Assembly: GCA_964356335.1 (NCBI GenBank)
Contig: CAYHHI010000013.1
Coordinates: forward strand, 5,108 to 69,107
Direction of reading: 5' to 3'
Origin: CAYHHI01 sp964356335
GTDB lineage: Bacteria; Arandabacterota; Arandabacteria; Arandabacterales; Arandabacteraceae
DNA length: 64,000 bases
Below are positions 16,765-25,149 of this stretch, piece after piece. The notes beneath the pieces were generated by a model, which saw only the letters and a list, made by a program, of their open reading frames with translations, was not told where the DNA came from and made no database searches. How positions within the stretch are numbered: position 1 is the stretch's first letter; the number at the start of each line of letters is the position of its first letter. Position numbers and translations under genes: made by a program.

Positions 16765-17736
16765 CTACTCGATCTTGCTTCCGTCTATATTTGCACCTGT
16801 GAGCCTCGGATAGCCCACCCCGAAGCGCCTGGCGTAATAAATCCTTGCGAGGACATAAGTGACAACACCCATGCCCGCGAGAATCGGGGCTGCCGCGCAT
16901 ACGAGGACGAAAAGCACCCGTGCTGTGAGCTGGCTTGCGACCACTGAGTTGGCCGATGTTGGTTCGACGGCCACAGCGGCAAAGGCTGGGACCGCACCCA
17001 TGGCTGCTATCACACAGACAGGCTCATCCAGCATGATTCCGGCCGGAACCGCCGAACACATAAGAACCAGCGCTGCGATGCTCACAATCTTCTTCCCAAA
17101 GGCAACACAGGCCGTGCAGTCACCCGCTGCCCTGTCGCCTTCTTCATCGGGGATGCACGTATTGAGGAAGATCGCTCCCATGGCGATCGCATAGGGCGCG
17201 GATCGTACGAGGGATTCTCTTCCGAAGTCCGAGAAGCCAAGCCAGCCCATCAAGAATCCAATCCAGCCAAAGCCTGCCACGTTCGCGAGAAGGTCGGCAA
17301 CAGGCCTACCTTTAAGCCTCACGGGCGGTGTGGAATAGCAGACACCGAGCGCAAGTCCGCCACACACCAGGAGTATCATGAGCCTATCCCTCCCATGAAG
17401 GAGGACCGCCACTGCAGCACACAGCAGGCCCAGAAAAACTATGCTTTCGACCCTAGTGACAGCATTGAGAGGCAATATGAAGTTCTTCTTATTGATGGCG
17501 TCGCTCTTGATGTCGAAAATCTGGTTCACCACAAAGGCGACGGATACGACCAGAACGAAGAGCGCGAGGTTGGGCATCGCCTGGGGCATCAGACTGATCC
17601 TGTATGAACCGGACACCGCCCGAAGTGATGAGATGGCGCCCGCGAAAAAGAAGGTCGAAGATGCGCAGACCAGCGGCGGCCGCGCCAGAAAGAGGAGATC
17701 AGCAAGTTTCACGAGCGGTGAAGATCGCCTGGTCAC
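16765..17736 (-). CDS. UbiA-family prenyltransferase
   Basis: Integral membrane enzyme of the UbiA superfamily, which transfers prenyl groups to aromatic or sugar acceptors. The first Asp-rich motif is NQIFDIKSD and the second lies in PDEEGDRAAGD; about eight hydrophobic helices are visible. GTG at 17736 is chosen because AAGAGGTGATC, overlapping the stop of the upstream deacetylase gene, lies just before it; the longer frame to 17796 would overlap that gene by 52 bases. The acceptor cannot be told from sequence; menaquinone or polyprenyl-sugar roles are both possible. Confidence 0.8.
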   Translation of the reverse strand: MTRRSSPLVKLADLLFLARPPLVCASSTFFFAGAISSLRAVSGSYRISLMPQAMPNLALFVLVVSVAFVVNQIFDIKSDAINKKNFILPLNAVTRVESIVFLGLLCAAVAVLLHGRDRLMILLVCGGLALGVCYSTPPVRLKGRPVADLLANVAGFGWIGFLMGWLGFSDFGRESLVRSAPYAIAMGAIFLNTCIPDEEGDRAAGDCTACVAFGKKIVSIAALVLMCSAVPAGIMLDEPVCVIAAMGAVPAFAAVAVEPTSANSVVASQLTARVLFVLVCAAAPILAGMGVVTYVLARIYYARRFGVGYPRLTGANIDGSKIE

Positions 17737-17744
17737 GGACCCGA

Positions 17745-18650
17745 TCACCTCTTGACCAGCGTAGTTCCATGTGACAGCCGTGCTACGATTCTGCACTTCA
17801 AGGCCTCAAAGCGGTAACCCCGGACCACACCCAGTTTTCTCAGCAGGCTTCGTGAGTCATCGATGCAATATACTGACATTCTGCCGATTGCCATCTTCGC
17901 CCCCATCTCCCCACCTGCCTCTCCATCTAGGGGCACCTCGCCTCCTCGATCCATCATACCCATCCTCTTCCCTCCTGGAGTGCCTTCTTGCGCCTTGGAG
18001 CACGTTCTTGCGGGCGCGCTGAGGAAGCCGCACTTATAACCTGCCGCACGCGCCGCTTCAAGGACCCTTTGATTGACCTTTCCGAACGGATAGGCTATGG
18101 CCCTTACGTCAATCCCTATATGATCCTCGAGCGACAATCGAGACGTTCTCAGTTCTTCCTTGAGATCGGGTTCCGCCAGTCGAGTGAGATCACGGTGAGA
18201 CATAGTGTGCGAGCCCAATTCGAAACCGTGTCTCACGAGCTCTCCGATCTGCGACCACGAAAGATGTCTGAAGGGCTTGAACGAGAGTCTCACGTCCCAG
18301 CTGTTGTCTCTCCCTATGGCGCCGACCACAGGAAATATCGTACCGGCCATTCCTCTCGCCGCCATCTCCGGAAAGGCATTTGTATAAACTGTCTCGTAGC
18401 CATCATCGAACGTAAGCGCAATCTTGCCTTCATGGTTGCCAGGCATCACACCGTCGCTTGCCATGACAAGGTCCTTACCCGTGCTCAGTATCACATCCAG
18501 ATGCTGCGCGAAGCGCCGTCTCGTCACGGATGTGATACCGACCTCAAATTGGTGACCGATCTTGTGATAGGTGAGTATCTGCGTCAGGCTTACTATCTGA
18601 TGCCTAGTCGCTCCCGCTGCCTTACTATCAATCAACCGGCTTCCGGTCAA
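17745..18650 (-). CDS. Polysaccharide deacetylase family protein
   Basis: NodB-type carbohydrate esterase 4 domain: ILTYHKIG at the start, metal-binding ALTFDDGY, and HTMSH (H-x3-H) with SHRDL in the expected place, then YPFGKVNQRVLEAARAAGYKCGF. It probably removes N- or O-acetyl groups from an envelope glycan. A stretch after CGFLSAPA rich in Gly, Met and charged residues (about 38 residues) looks inserted relative to the family. There is no clear signal peptide. The TTG start at 18650 is uncertain. It is coupled to the UbiA gene downstream. Confidence 0.82.
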   Translation of the reverse strand: MTGSRLIDSKAAGATRHQIVSLTQILTYHKIGHQFEVGITSVTRRRFAQHLDVILSTGKDLVMASDGVMPGNHEGKIALTFDDGYETVYTNAFPEMAARGMAGTIFPVVGAIGRDNSWDVRLSFKPFRHLSWSQIGELVRHGFELGSHTMSHRDLTRLAEPDLKEELRTSRLSLEDHIGIDVRAIAYPFGKVNQRVLEAARAAGYKCGFLSAPARTCSKAQEGTPGGKRMGMMDRGGEVPLDGEAGGEMGAKMAIGRMSVYCIDDSRSLLRKLGVVRGYRFEALKCRIVARLSHGTTLVKR

Positions 18651-18665
18651 ACCTCTCTCCCCGTG

Positions 18666-19121
18666 TCACATGCCCGTGTGACCGAAGCCTCCTTCCCCTC
18701 TGGTGCTATCCTCGAGGCGGTCAACATCCTCGAATACAGGCTGGCAGACTCGAGCGAATACCAGCTGCGCTATCCTGTCCCCTCGCTTTACGGTGAAAGG
18801 CGTCTTGCCAAAGTTGATCAGCACGACTCCGACTTCGCCCCTGTAATCAGAGTCAATCGTGCCCGGTGTGTTGAGGACAGTGATGCCGCTCCGGAAGGCC
18901 AGGCCTGACCGAGGCCTGACCTGAGCTTCATATCCTTCGGGGATCTCCAGGCAGAAACCCGTTGGAACCAAGATCACTTCTCCCGGCGCGAGATCGACTT
19001 CGCTGTCTACACAGGCCAGAAGGTCAAAGCCAGACGAACCGCTGCTGGCTCTTGCCGGCAGACCGAGGCCTTCGGTCTTGGGGAGTCTTCTGATCCTGAC
19101 TTTGATCTTGTTCACATTCAA
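18666..19121 (-). CDS. dut: dUTP diphosphatase
   Basis: Trimeric dUTPase, hydrolysing dUTP to dUMP and keeping uracil out of DNA. All five motifs are visible: GSSGFDLLAC, PRSGLAFRSG, LNTPGTIDSDYRGE, RGDRIAQLVFA and C-terminal RGEGGFGHTG. At 151 residues it has normal length. The TTG start at 19121 and GTG at 19115 both lack a good ribosome site. It lies in the same orientation as, and 24 bases after, the Cys-rich gene. Confidence 0.95.
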   Translation of the reverse strand: MNVNKIKVRIRRLPKTEGLGLPARASSGSSGFDLLACVDSEVDLAPGEVILVPTGFCLEIPEGYEAQVRPRSGLAFRSGITVLNTPGTIDSDYRGEVGVVLINFGKTPFTVKRGDRIAQLVFARVCQPVFEDVDRLEDSTRGEGGFGHTGM

Positions 19122-19145
19122 AGGAAATGGGAAAAGGGAAATGGC

Positions 19146-19454
19146 TTATCTCGTGCCCGGCAAGCGGAGCCGGTACTCGCACTCATAATCGGACCGGTAA
19201 AGATACCTGATGGGACCCATGCACCTAATATCAACGAAATCAGGGCAATACACCACGGGAATGAAGTGCGATTCCATCGGAACGCAATGCGCCTTGCACA
19301 TCGTGCAGAGCTTCTGGCATGCGCAGCATCTGCAATGCTCGCAGGGATGCTTCGGGCACACGCCTCGCAATCGAAAATATGAAACGAGATCGCCCCCTCG
19401 CCGCTCCTCTGCCAGCGAAGAAAGCACCACCAATTTCGGCCTTATCACTCCCAT
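19146..19454 (-). CDS. Cysteine-rich small protein of unknown function
   Basis: 102 residues with 11 cysteines, most in one cluster: CPKHPCEHCRCCACQKLC then CTMCKAHC. This suggests zinc or iron-sulfur binding. No known family is recognised. A sigma-70 promoter lies so close to the ATG that the mRNA would be nearly leaderless, and no ribosome site is visible. A GTG at 19448 is an alternative start. The cysteine clustering supports a real gene, but codon usage and homology cannot be checked here. Confidence 0.5.
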   Translation of the reverse strand: MGVIRPKLVVLSSLAEERRGGDLVSYFRLRGVCPKHPCEHCRCCACQKLCTMCKAHCVPMESHFIPVVYCPDFVDIRCMGPIRYLYRSDYECEYRLRLPGTR

Positions 19455-19466
19455 AGCAATATTGAA

Positions 19467-19494
19467 AGTATCTAACCCGAACGCGCTTTGTCAA
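19467..19494 (-). promoter_or_regulatory. Sigma-70 promoter of the Cys-rich gene and dut
   Basis: TTGACA (19494-19489), 16 bases, then GATACT (19472-19467). The predicted start point, near 19460, is about six bases before the annotated ATG. Confidence 0.5.
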
Positions 19495-19498
19495 ACTA

Positions 19499-19540
19499 AT
19501 TCTGCCTGGACTCTGGCGAACGAGCGCCGGAACTCAGAAT
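19499..19540. repeat. 42-bp imperfect palindrome after the pnp-M16 unit
   Basis: ATTCTG (19499-19504) matches CAGAAT (19535-19540), and GGCG (19515-19518) matches CGCC (19525-19528) across a six-base loop. It could be a terminator lacking a T run or a copy of a dispersed repeat; no second copy was found in this window. Confidence 0.35.
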
Positions 19541-19591
19541 GACGACCCCATGGTACTCGGCGGGGCCGCCCCAGACTGGCACAAGATCAGA

Positions 19592-20857
19592 TCAAAAACA
19601 GAGGTCTTCTTTTGAAGGGAAGTCCGTCGTGGATGGACCTACGGTGATAAGTGAGAAAGTGGAAGGCTCGAGCAAGAGGTGAGCCTCCTCCATAATATCA
19701 TCTTCACGCACTCGGCTGATCCGTTTCAGAGACTCCTCAATAGGATGATAACCGTCGAGATAGAATTCGTGCCTCACGAGCCTGTTCATCCTTGCGGCAC
19801 TGCTTTCGAGGCCAAGAAGAATGCCACCCTTCAGCTGCCGTTTGACACTGCGGAGCTCACCCGGAGCAAGCCCGTTCCTCTTGAGCCGTCTGAGCTCCTT
19901 CACAACTCGATCGACGGCTTTTCTGGCTCTCTTGGGGTCGACGGCAAGAAAAACAAGGAAAATGCCTGTGCTTCTGTAGAACTCGCATGAACTGTAAACG
20001 GTATAGGCAAGGCCTTCCCGTTCTCTCACCTGCTGGAAGAGCCTCGATGTCATTCCACCGCCGATAATCATGGAAAGCAGCATGTTGGCGTATCTTCGGC
20101 GGTTCGCATACGGCGGTGCCTCTGTACCCAGACAGATATAACACTGAGAGACCTTCCGCGTTTCGTTGCGAATCTTGGCTATTCCGCTCGCGAAGGTCTG
20201 GGGTGCAGCCGGAGGGCACTTGGTCGCAACCTTGAGCATCCTGCCGACGCTGTCCACCATCTTCCGGTGATCAAGCCGTCCGCTTGCCGCAACGATTGTG
20301 TCGGGCGATACATAATAGGATTTGAAAAACGGAAGAATGCTTTTCCGTGAGAGTCCTCCGACCGTATCTATGGTCCCCAGCACCGACTTGCCGACGGGGT
20401 TTGAATTCCATACAGACCCCGCCAGGAGCTCATGGGCGACATCCTCAGGCGTATCCTCAAGATTCCTGATTTCCTCGAATATCACTCTCTTCTCAAGCTC
20501 GATATCCTTCTCCCTCATGGCTGGCCGGCACAACATGTCACTTATCACGTCAACTGCTCTTCCCATGTGCTCGGACAGGCATCTCGCTACAAAAGCCGTG
20601 GCTTCCCTGCCCACAAAAGCATCGATGCTTCCGCCGACTGACTCAAGGGCATTGGCGATGTCAAATGCGGACCGCTTCAGAGTTCCCTTGAATAGAATGT
20701 GCTCGATGAAGTGGGAAACACCCGCGAGCTCCGGAGGCTCAAGGCTGGCGCCAACACCAAGCCAGAAACCGAGGGAAACCGAACCCGTGTCCTTGCTGGA
20801 TTCGGTGACGATCCTTATGCCATTGGGCAGGACATCTTTGCGGTAGGAAAACCTCAT
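19592..20857 (-). CDS. M16 family zinc peptidase (processing-peptidase-like)
   Basis: 421 residues with the inverted zinc motif SHFIEHILFKGT (HxxEH) near residue 50 and the third ligand in the downstream ELEKRVIFEEI segment. This makes it an active-type M16 subunit rather than a catalytically dead partner. It starts four bases inside the end of pnp, so translation is probably coupled. The pnp-M16 order is widely conserved in bacteria. The substrate is unknown. Confidence 0.92.
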   Translation of the reverse strand: MRFSYRKDVLPNGIRIVTESSKDTGSVSLGFWLGVGASLEPPELAGVSHFIEHILFKGTLKRSAFDIANALESVGGSIDAFVGREATAFVARCLSEHMGRAVDVISDMLCRPAMREKDIELEKRVIFEEIRNLEDTPEDVAHELLAGSVWNSNPVGKSVLGTIDTVGGLSRKSILPFFKSYYVSPDTIVAASGRLDHRKMVDSVGRMLKVATKCPPAAPQTFASGIAKIRNETRKVSQCYICLGTEAPPYANRRRYANMLLSMIIGGGMTSRLFQQVREREGLAYTVYSSCEFYRSTGIFLVFLAVDPKRARKAVDRVVKELRRLKRNGLAPGELRSVKRQLKGGILLGLESSAARMNRLVRHEFYLDGYHPIEESLKRISRVREDDIMEEAHLLLEPSTFSLITVGPSTTDFPSKEDLCF

Positions 20858-22947
20858 TGAGGGCGTTCTCGAGCGCCCAGGAGCGCCTTTCTGCTCAACC
20901 TGATCTTGCCGTCTCTCTCCAAGCCTATCACTTTGACGAGAACCTCATCGCCTTCCTTGAGAACATCGGTCACCTTGTTGACCCGCCCGTGTTCGATCTC
21001 GGAGATGTGAAGCAGACCGTCCTTGCCGGGAAGAATCTCGACAAATGCACCGAACTCGACGATGCGCTTGACCGTGCCGCTGTAAGTCTTCCCGATCTCA
21101 GGATCCTCGATTATGGCTTTGATCATGTCGAGCGCCTTCGTGCAGGCAGCGGAGTCAGGGGATGCAATCTTCACTTCGCCGGTATCCTCAATGTCAATCA
21201 CTGTGCCGGTCTCCTCAATGATCTTTCTGATGGTCTTGCCGCCGGGGCCGATTACCTCCCTGATCTTGTCTCTGTCAATCATGATGGCGATGATCCTTGG
21301 CGCATATGCGGAAAGTTCGGGCCTGGGAGCCGCGATCGTGCGCTCCATCAGGCTGAGTATGTCGAGTCTATTCTGAGTCGACTGGGTGACGATTTCCCTC
21401 ACCAAGTCAAACCCGATTCCGGACATCTTCAGGTCCATCTGGACAGCGGTGAGACCCTGGCGGGTACCCGTGATCTTGAAATCCATGTCGCCGTGGTGAT
21501 CCTCAAGCCCGAGAATGTCCGTGAGGATACGGTAGTCATTCCCTTCCTTGACAAGGCCCATCGCAACTCCGGCGACTGGTGCTTTTATGGGCACGCCCGC
21601 ATCCATGAGGGACAGCGTTCCACTGCATACAGTTGCCATCGAAGAAGAGCCATTGGACTCGAGTATGTCAGAGACTATTCTTATGGTGTACGGGAAAACC
21701 TCTGCCAGCGGGATCATGGGCTGAATCGCCCGTTCAGCCAACGCGCCATGCCCGATTTCACGTCTTGCTGGGGACCTCAAGGGTCTTATCTCACCCACAC
21801 TGAAGGGCGGGAAGTTGTAGTGCAGCATATAAGCTTTTGTGGTCTCGCCTTCAAGGTCCTCCACGCGTTGTTCATCCATCGAGGTGCCAAGGGTTGTGAC
21901 GGCAAGCGCCTGGGTCTGGCCTCGCGTAAAAAGGGCTGACCCATGCGTCCTGGGAAGCACGCCGATTTCACAGGTGATCTGTCTAAGGTCATGCATTCCT
22001 CGCCCGTCTACGCGCCTGCCCTCCTCAAGGATCATCCTTCTTACAATGGTGCGCTCAATCTTTGCGAGCGCCTCGGAAATCTCAGTCTCATGCTCGGGGA
22101 ATCTCTCCCTAAAAGATTCAAGCGCTTCACCCCGAAGTCTATCCAGTTCATCCTGCCTGTTGGTCTTCTCCGACGTGCGAAGGGCCTCAGCAATCTGACT
22201 CTCGAACTGGCCCTTCACCGCATCGAAAATCTCAGCATTTGGCGCCTTGGGGGTAAACTCGATGGGAGCACAGCCACACTTGGCCATCAGGGCCTGCTGT
22301 ACTTCGATGGTCTTGGGCAGGACATCCGTGGCGAACTTTATGCTTTCAAGAAACGCATCCTCACTCACCTCTTTCATCCCACCTTCAAGCATAACCACCC
22401 GGTCGCCCACTCCCACCACAACGACGTCAATGTCCCCTTCCTCCCTATCGCTGAAAGTCGGGTTGACCATGTATTGACCGTTCTTCCTTCCGATTCTCAC
22501 AGCACCCAGGGGGGCACAGAAAGTTGCACCTGCCAGGCCGAGTGCAGCAGACGCACCGATCAGCGCGAGCACGTCGGAATCGTTCTGTTGATCGGATGAA
22601 AGCACACTGGCGATGATCTGGATCTCGTTTGTGAAGCCATCGGGAACAAGAGATCGAATAGGCCTGTCGATCAATCTGGCACTCAGGATCTCTTTCTCAG
22701 TAGGCCTCCCCTCCCGTTTGAAAAAACCACCGGGAATCTTACCGGCGGCATATGATTTTTCCCGGTACTCAACAAGAAGGGGGAGAAAACCTGCACCTTC
22801 CAGCGGCTCTTTCGCAACCACCGCCGTTACTAAGACAACCGTATCACCGTAGCGGACAAGTACGGCTCCGTCAGCCTGCTTCGCAACTCTGCCCGTTTCA
22901 ATTGAGAGGGTCCTTCCACCTATTTCAATCTTTTCCTCATGGATCAT
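20854..22947 (-). CDS. pnp: Polyribonucleotide nucleotidyltransferase (PNPase)
   Basis: Phosphorolytic 3'-5' exoribonuclease of RNA turnover. The order is two RNase PH-like halves, a C-terminal KH domain (IDRDKIREVIGPGGKTIRKI) and an S1 domain (GKTYSGTVKRIVEFGAFVEI). The 697 residues match the family. It follows rpsO by 37 bases, the usual rpsO-pnp arrangement, and overlaps the M16 gene by four bases. Confidence 0.97.
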   Translation of the reverse strand: MIHEEKIEIGGRTLSIETGRVAKQADGAVLVRYGDTVVLVTAVVAKEPLEGAGFLPLLVEYREKSYAAGKIPGGFFKREGRPTEKEILSARLIDRPIRSLVPDGFTNEIQIIASVLSSDQQNDSDVLALIGASAALGLAGATFCAPLGAVRIGRKNGQYMVNPTFSDREEGDIDVVVVGVGDRVVMLEGGMKEVSEDAFLESIKFATDVLPKTIEVQQALMAKCGCAPIEFTPKAPNAEIFDAVKGQFESQIAEALRTSEKTNRQDELDRLRGEALESFRERFPEHETEISEALAKIERTIVRRMILEEGRRVDGRGMHDLRQITCEIGVLPRTHGSALFTRGQTQALAVTTLGTSMDEQRVEDLEGETTKAYMLHYNFPPFSVGEIRPLRSPARREIGHGALAERAIQPMIPLAEVFPYTIRIVSDILESNGSSSMATVCSGTLSLMDAGVPIKAPVAGVAMGLVKEGNDYRILTDILGLEDHHGDMDFKITGTRQGLTAVQMDLKMSGIGFDLVREIVTQSTQNRLDILSLMERTIAAPRPELSAYAPRIIAIMIDRDKIREVIGPGGKTIRKIIEETGTVIDIEDTGEVKIASPDSAACTKALDMIKAIIEDPEIGKTYSGTVKRIVEFGAFVEILPGKDGLLHISEIEHGRVNKVTDVLKEGDEVLVKVIGLERDGKIRLSRKALLGARERPQ

Positions 22948-22984
22948 AACAGCTTCCTTAATACTCCTTTACCTCGCGGACCCG

Positions 22985-23254
22985 CTACTTGCGCAGACCC
23001 AACTCCTTCACTATCTGTCGGTACTTATCTGCCTTGCGGGACTTGAGATAATCAAGAAGCCTCCTGCGCTGGCCGACCAGCTTGAGAAGGCCTCGCCTAG
23101 AATGGTAATCCTTCTTATGAACCTGGAAATGCCCGGTAAGCTGGTTGATGCGCTCGGTCAGGAGCGCGATCTGAACCTCGGGCGAACCGGAGTCATTCTC
23201 ATGAACCTGGTACTTCCTGATCACTTCCTGCTTCTTGTCCTTGTCTAAACTCAC
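22985..23254 (-). CDS. rpsO: 30S ribosomal protein S15
   Basis: With GTG at 23254 as start, the protein has exactly the family's usual 89 residues; AGGGGGT lies about seven bases upstream. Conserved S15 features include DSGSPEVQIALLTERINQLT, HKKDYHSRRGLLKLVGQRR and LLDYLK. A longer frame to 23278 adds residues not found in S15. A weak promoter (TTGTTA-N17-AATTAT) may lie in the A/T-rich gap before it. Confidence 0.96.
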   Translation of the reverse strand: MSLDKDKKQEVIRKYQVHENDSGSPEVQIALLTERINQLTGHFQVHKKDYHSRRGLLKLVGQRRRLLDYLKSRKADKYRQIVKELGLRK

Positions 23255-23313
23255 TTCTCTGTCACCCCCTCTGAACATAATTAATTAGACATTTTTCGCT
23301 AACAAATCAAGAG

Positions 23314-24243
23314 CTAATTCTCAAGGAGGCTACGGGCCCGTGTCACATCCGCCGCGATGGCCCGCTTCAAAGCCTTGTCATCCTTGAATTCCCGCTCGTC
23401 TCTTATTCTATCGACAAAGTGGACTTCAATCTCCTGCCCATAAAGCCCGGCCTCGAATCCGATCAAATGGACCTCAATGGTGGTCGCTTCACCCCCGTAG
23501 GTCGGCTTGGTCCCGATGTAGAGCACGCCGGGGTAGAGAGCCTTTCCCACCATCACTCGCACGGCATAAATCCCGAGGCGGGGCAACATTTTTGTCGCAT
23601 CTCCTATCTCAAGATTGGCAGTAGGATATGTGAGGAGCCTTCCCCTGCCTTCTCCCCGTACAACCCACCCGGCCAGGCTGTATGATCTGCCGAGCATCTT
23701 CGATGCGGACTTGACATCCCCCCTTGCAAGCGATGTTCTCACCCGCGTTGAGCTCACAGGGTGAGCACCGAACTTGACGGGCGGCACGATGTCAACGCCG
23801 AAGCCCATATTTTCACCCAGAGCCTCCAGGTACTGCGCGTCGCCCTCGCGGCCTTTTCCGAAACGAAAATCATAGCCGATCACAAGCCTCGCCATGTTGA
23901 ATTTCGCCATGAGGACGTTCCTCACAAACCATTCGGCCCGCCGGCGGGCGAAGTTAGAAGTAAATCTCAATACGACGGTCTCGTCAAGACCCATCTCTTC
24001 AATCAGTGCCAGCTTTTCCGCCAGGGTTGTGAGCATCATGGGAGCTTCGTCGGGTGTGAACACCGAGATGGGGTGAGGCTCAAACGTTATGACCACGCCT
24101 CGCACGCGAAGCCCCCGCGCGAGCAACGCCACCTCATCGAGGATCCGCCTGTGCCCCATGTGTATCCCGTCAAACGCGCCGATCGTCACAACGGACTTCG
24201 CGGACCTTCCGGCCAATCCCGCCAAGCTTCTTGTTATTCGCAG
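23314..24243 (-). CDS. ribF: Bifunctional riboflavin kinase/FAD synthetase
   Basis: Makes FMN and then FAD from riboflavin. The N-terminal nucleotidyltransferase domain has TIGAFDGIHMGHRRIL and SSTRVRTSLARGDV; the C-terminal kinase has GRLLTYPTANLEI. I place the start at CTG 24243: AGGGGG overlapping the truB stop lies six bases before it, and the added residues LRITRSLAGLAGRSAKSVV fit the family's N-terminus. TTG at 24225 is the alternative but has no ribosome site. The CTG start is inference; the function is secure. Confidence 0.92.
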   Translation of the reverse strand: MRITRSLAGLAGRSAKSVVTIGAFDGIHMGHRRILDEVALLARGLRVRGVVITFEPHPISVFTPDEAPMMLTTLAEKLALIEEMGLDETVVLRFTSNFARRRAEWFVRNVLMAKFNMARLVIGYDFRFGKGREGDAQYLEALGENMGFGVDIVPPVKFGAHPVSSTRVRTSLARGDVKSASKMLGRSYSLAGWVVRGEGRGRLLTYPTANLEIGDATKMLPRLGIYAVRVMVGKALYPGVLYIGTKPTYGGEATTIEVHLIGFEAGLYGQEIEVHFVDRIRDEREFKDDKALKRAIAADVTRARSLLEN

Positions 24244-24254
24244 ATTCGGCCCCC

Positions 24255-25145
24255 TCAGATTATCCGCTCGGTCTTGAGACCGGCCGCCGGCTCTTCCGAC
24301 CGCGCCGCAATGCCGATTATGGTGCCCGCCTCGTCGGTCAGCGCCACGTACTTGCCTTTGAAATCGAAATCCGTCCTCCCGAGATCGGCCGACGATGGCT
24401 GCCGACCTGATCTTATGCCTTGGACGCTGCTTCCCTTGAGGCCTATCTTCGGCAGATGCCCAAGGGCTTTCTCTATCGAGAGCATGATCTCCTCAGGTCT
24501 TTTCCGGCTCTCGACGAGATCACTCAAGGGCGTGGCACTATCTATATTGAAGCTGCCGATCCTCACTCGCCTGAGGCTCGATACGGTCGCGCCGCAGCCC
24601 AGATGCCTTCCCATGTCCCGCGCAAGCGACCTCACGTAAGTCCCAGATGAACATACCACGCGGATGGCGACACAAGGCATAGATATGTTGAGCACCTCGA
24701 ACTCTCTTATCTCGACAACCCTGGTCTTGAGCGGAGTCGCAAGGCCCCGCCTGGCCAGCTTATAGAGGGGCGTACCTTGATGTTTGATCGCCGAAAGGGA
24801 TGGGGCTATTTGCTGATATCTGCCCCTGAATCTTGACGCCGAATCAAGTATGCGTTCCGAGTCCACTCCCGATGTGCTCCCGACACTCAGGACTTTGCCC
24901 CACCTGTCAAGCGTGTCCGTTTCAATCCCCAACTCGATCGAGAATAGGTACTCCTTCTCCAGGCTCATAAGGAACCTTGAGATCTTGGTGGCCTTGCCCA
25001 CTAGACCGATCAAGACCCCGGTGGCATTGGGATCGAGGGTCCCTGCATGGCCGACTCTGGCCCCGGGAAGCAGGCGGCGAAGCTCGACCACCACATCGTG
25101 GGAAGTCATCCCGCCTGGTTTGTCGAGTATAAGGATACCGTCCAT
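24255..25145 (-). CDS. truB: tRNA pseudouridine(55) synthase
   Basis: Forms pseudouridine-55 in the T-loop of tRNAs. It shows the start DGILILDKPGGMTSHDVV, catalytic motif GHAGTLDPNATGVL with the active Asp, and GTYVRSLARDMGRHLG; a PUA-like tail follows. It ends just before ribF and starts five bases after the nrnA stop, as expected in the rbfA-nrnA-truB-ribF series. Confidence 0.96.
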   Translation of the reverse strand: MDGILILDKPGGMTSHDVVVELRRLLPGARVGHAGTLDPNATGVLIGLVGKATKISRFLMSLEKEYLFSIELGIETDTLDRWGKVLSVGSTSGVDSERILDSASRFRGRYQQIAPSLSAIKHQGTPLYKLARRGLATPLKTRVVEIREFEVLNISMPCVAIRVVCSSGTYVRSLARDMGRHLGCGATVSSLRRVRIGSFNIDSATPLSDLVESRKRPEEIMLSIEKALGHLPKIGLKGSSVQGIRSGRQPSSADLGRTDFDFKGKYVALTDEAGTIIGIAARSEEPAAGLKTERII

Positions 25146-25149
25146 AGAT

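Noticed and set aside
22501..22530. GGCAC-N6-TTGC on the plus strand inside pnp
   Set aside because: The spacing is one base too long for sigma-54 and it lies inside a coding region on the wrong strand.
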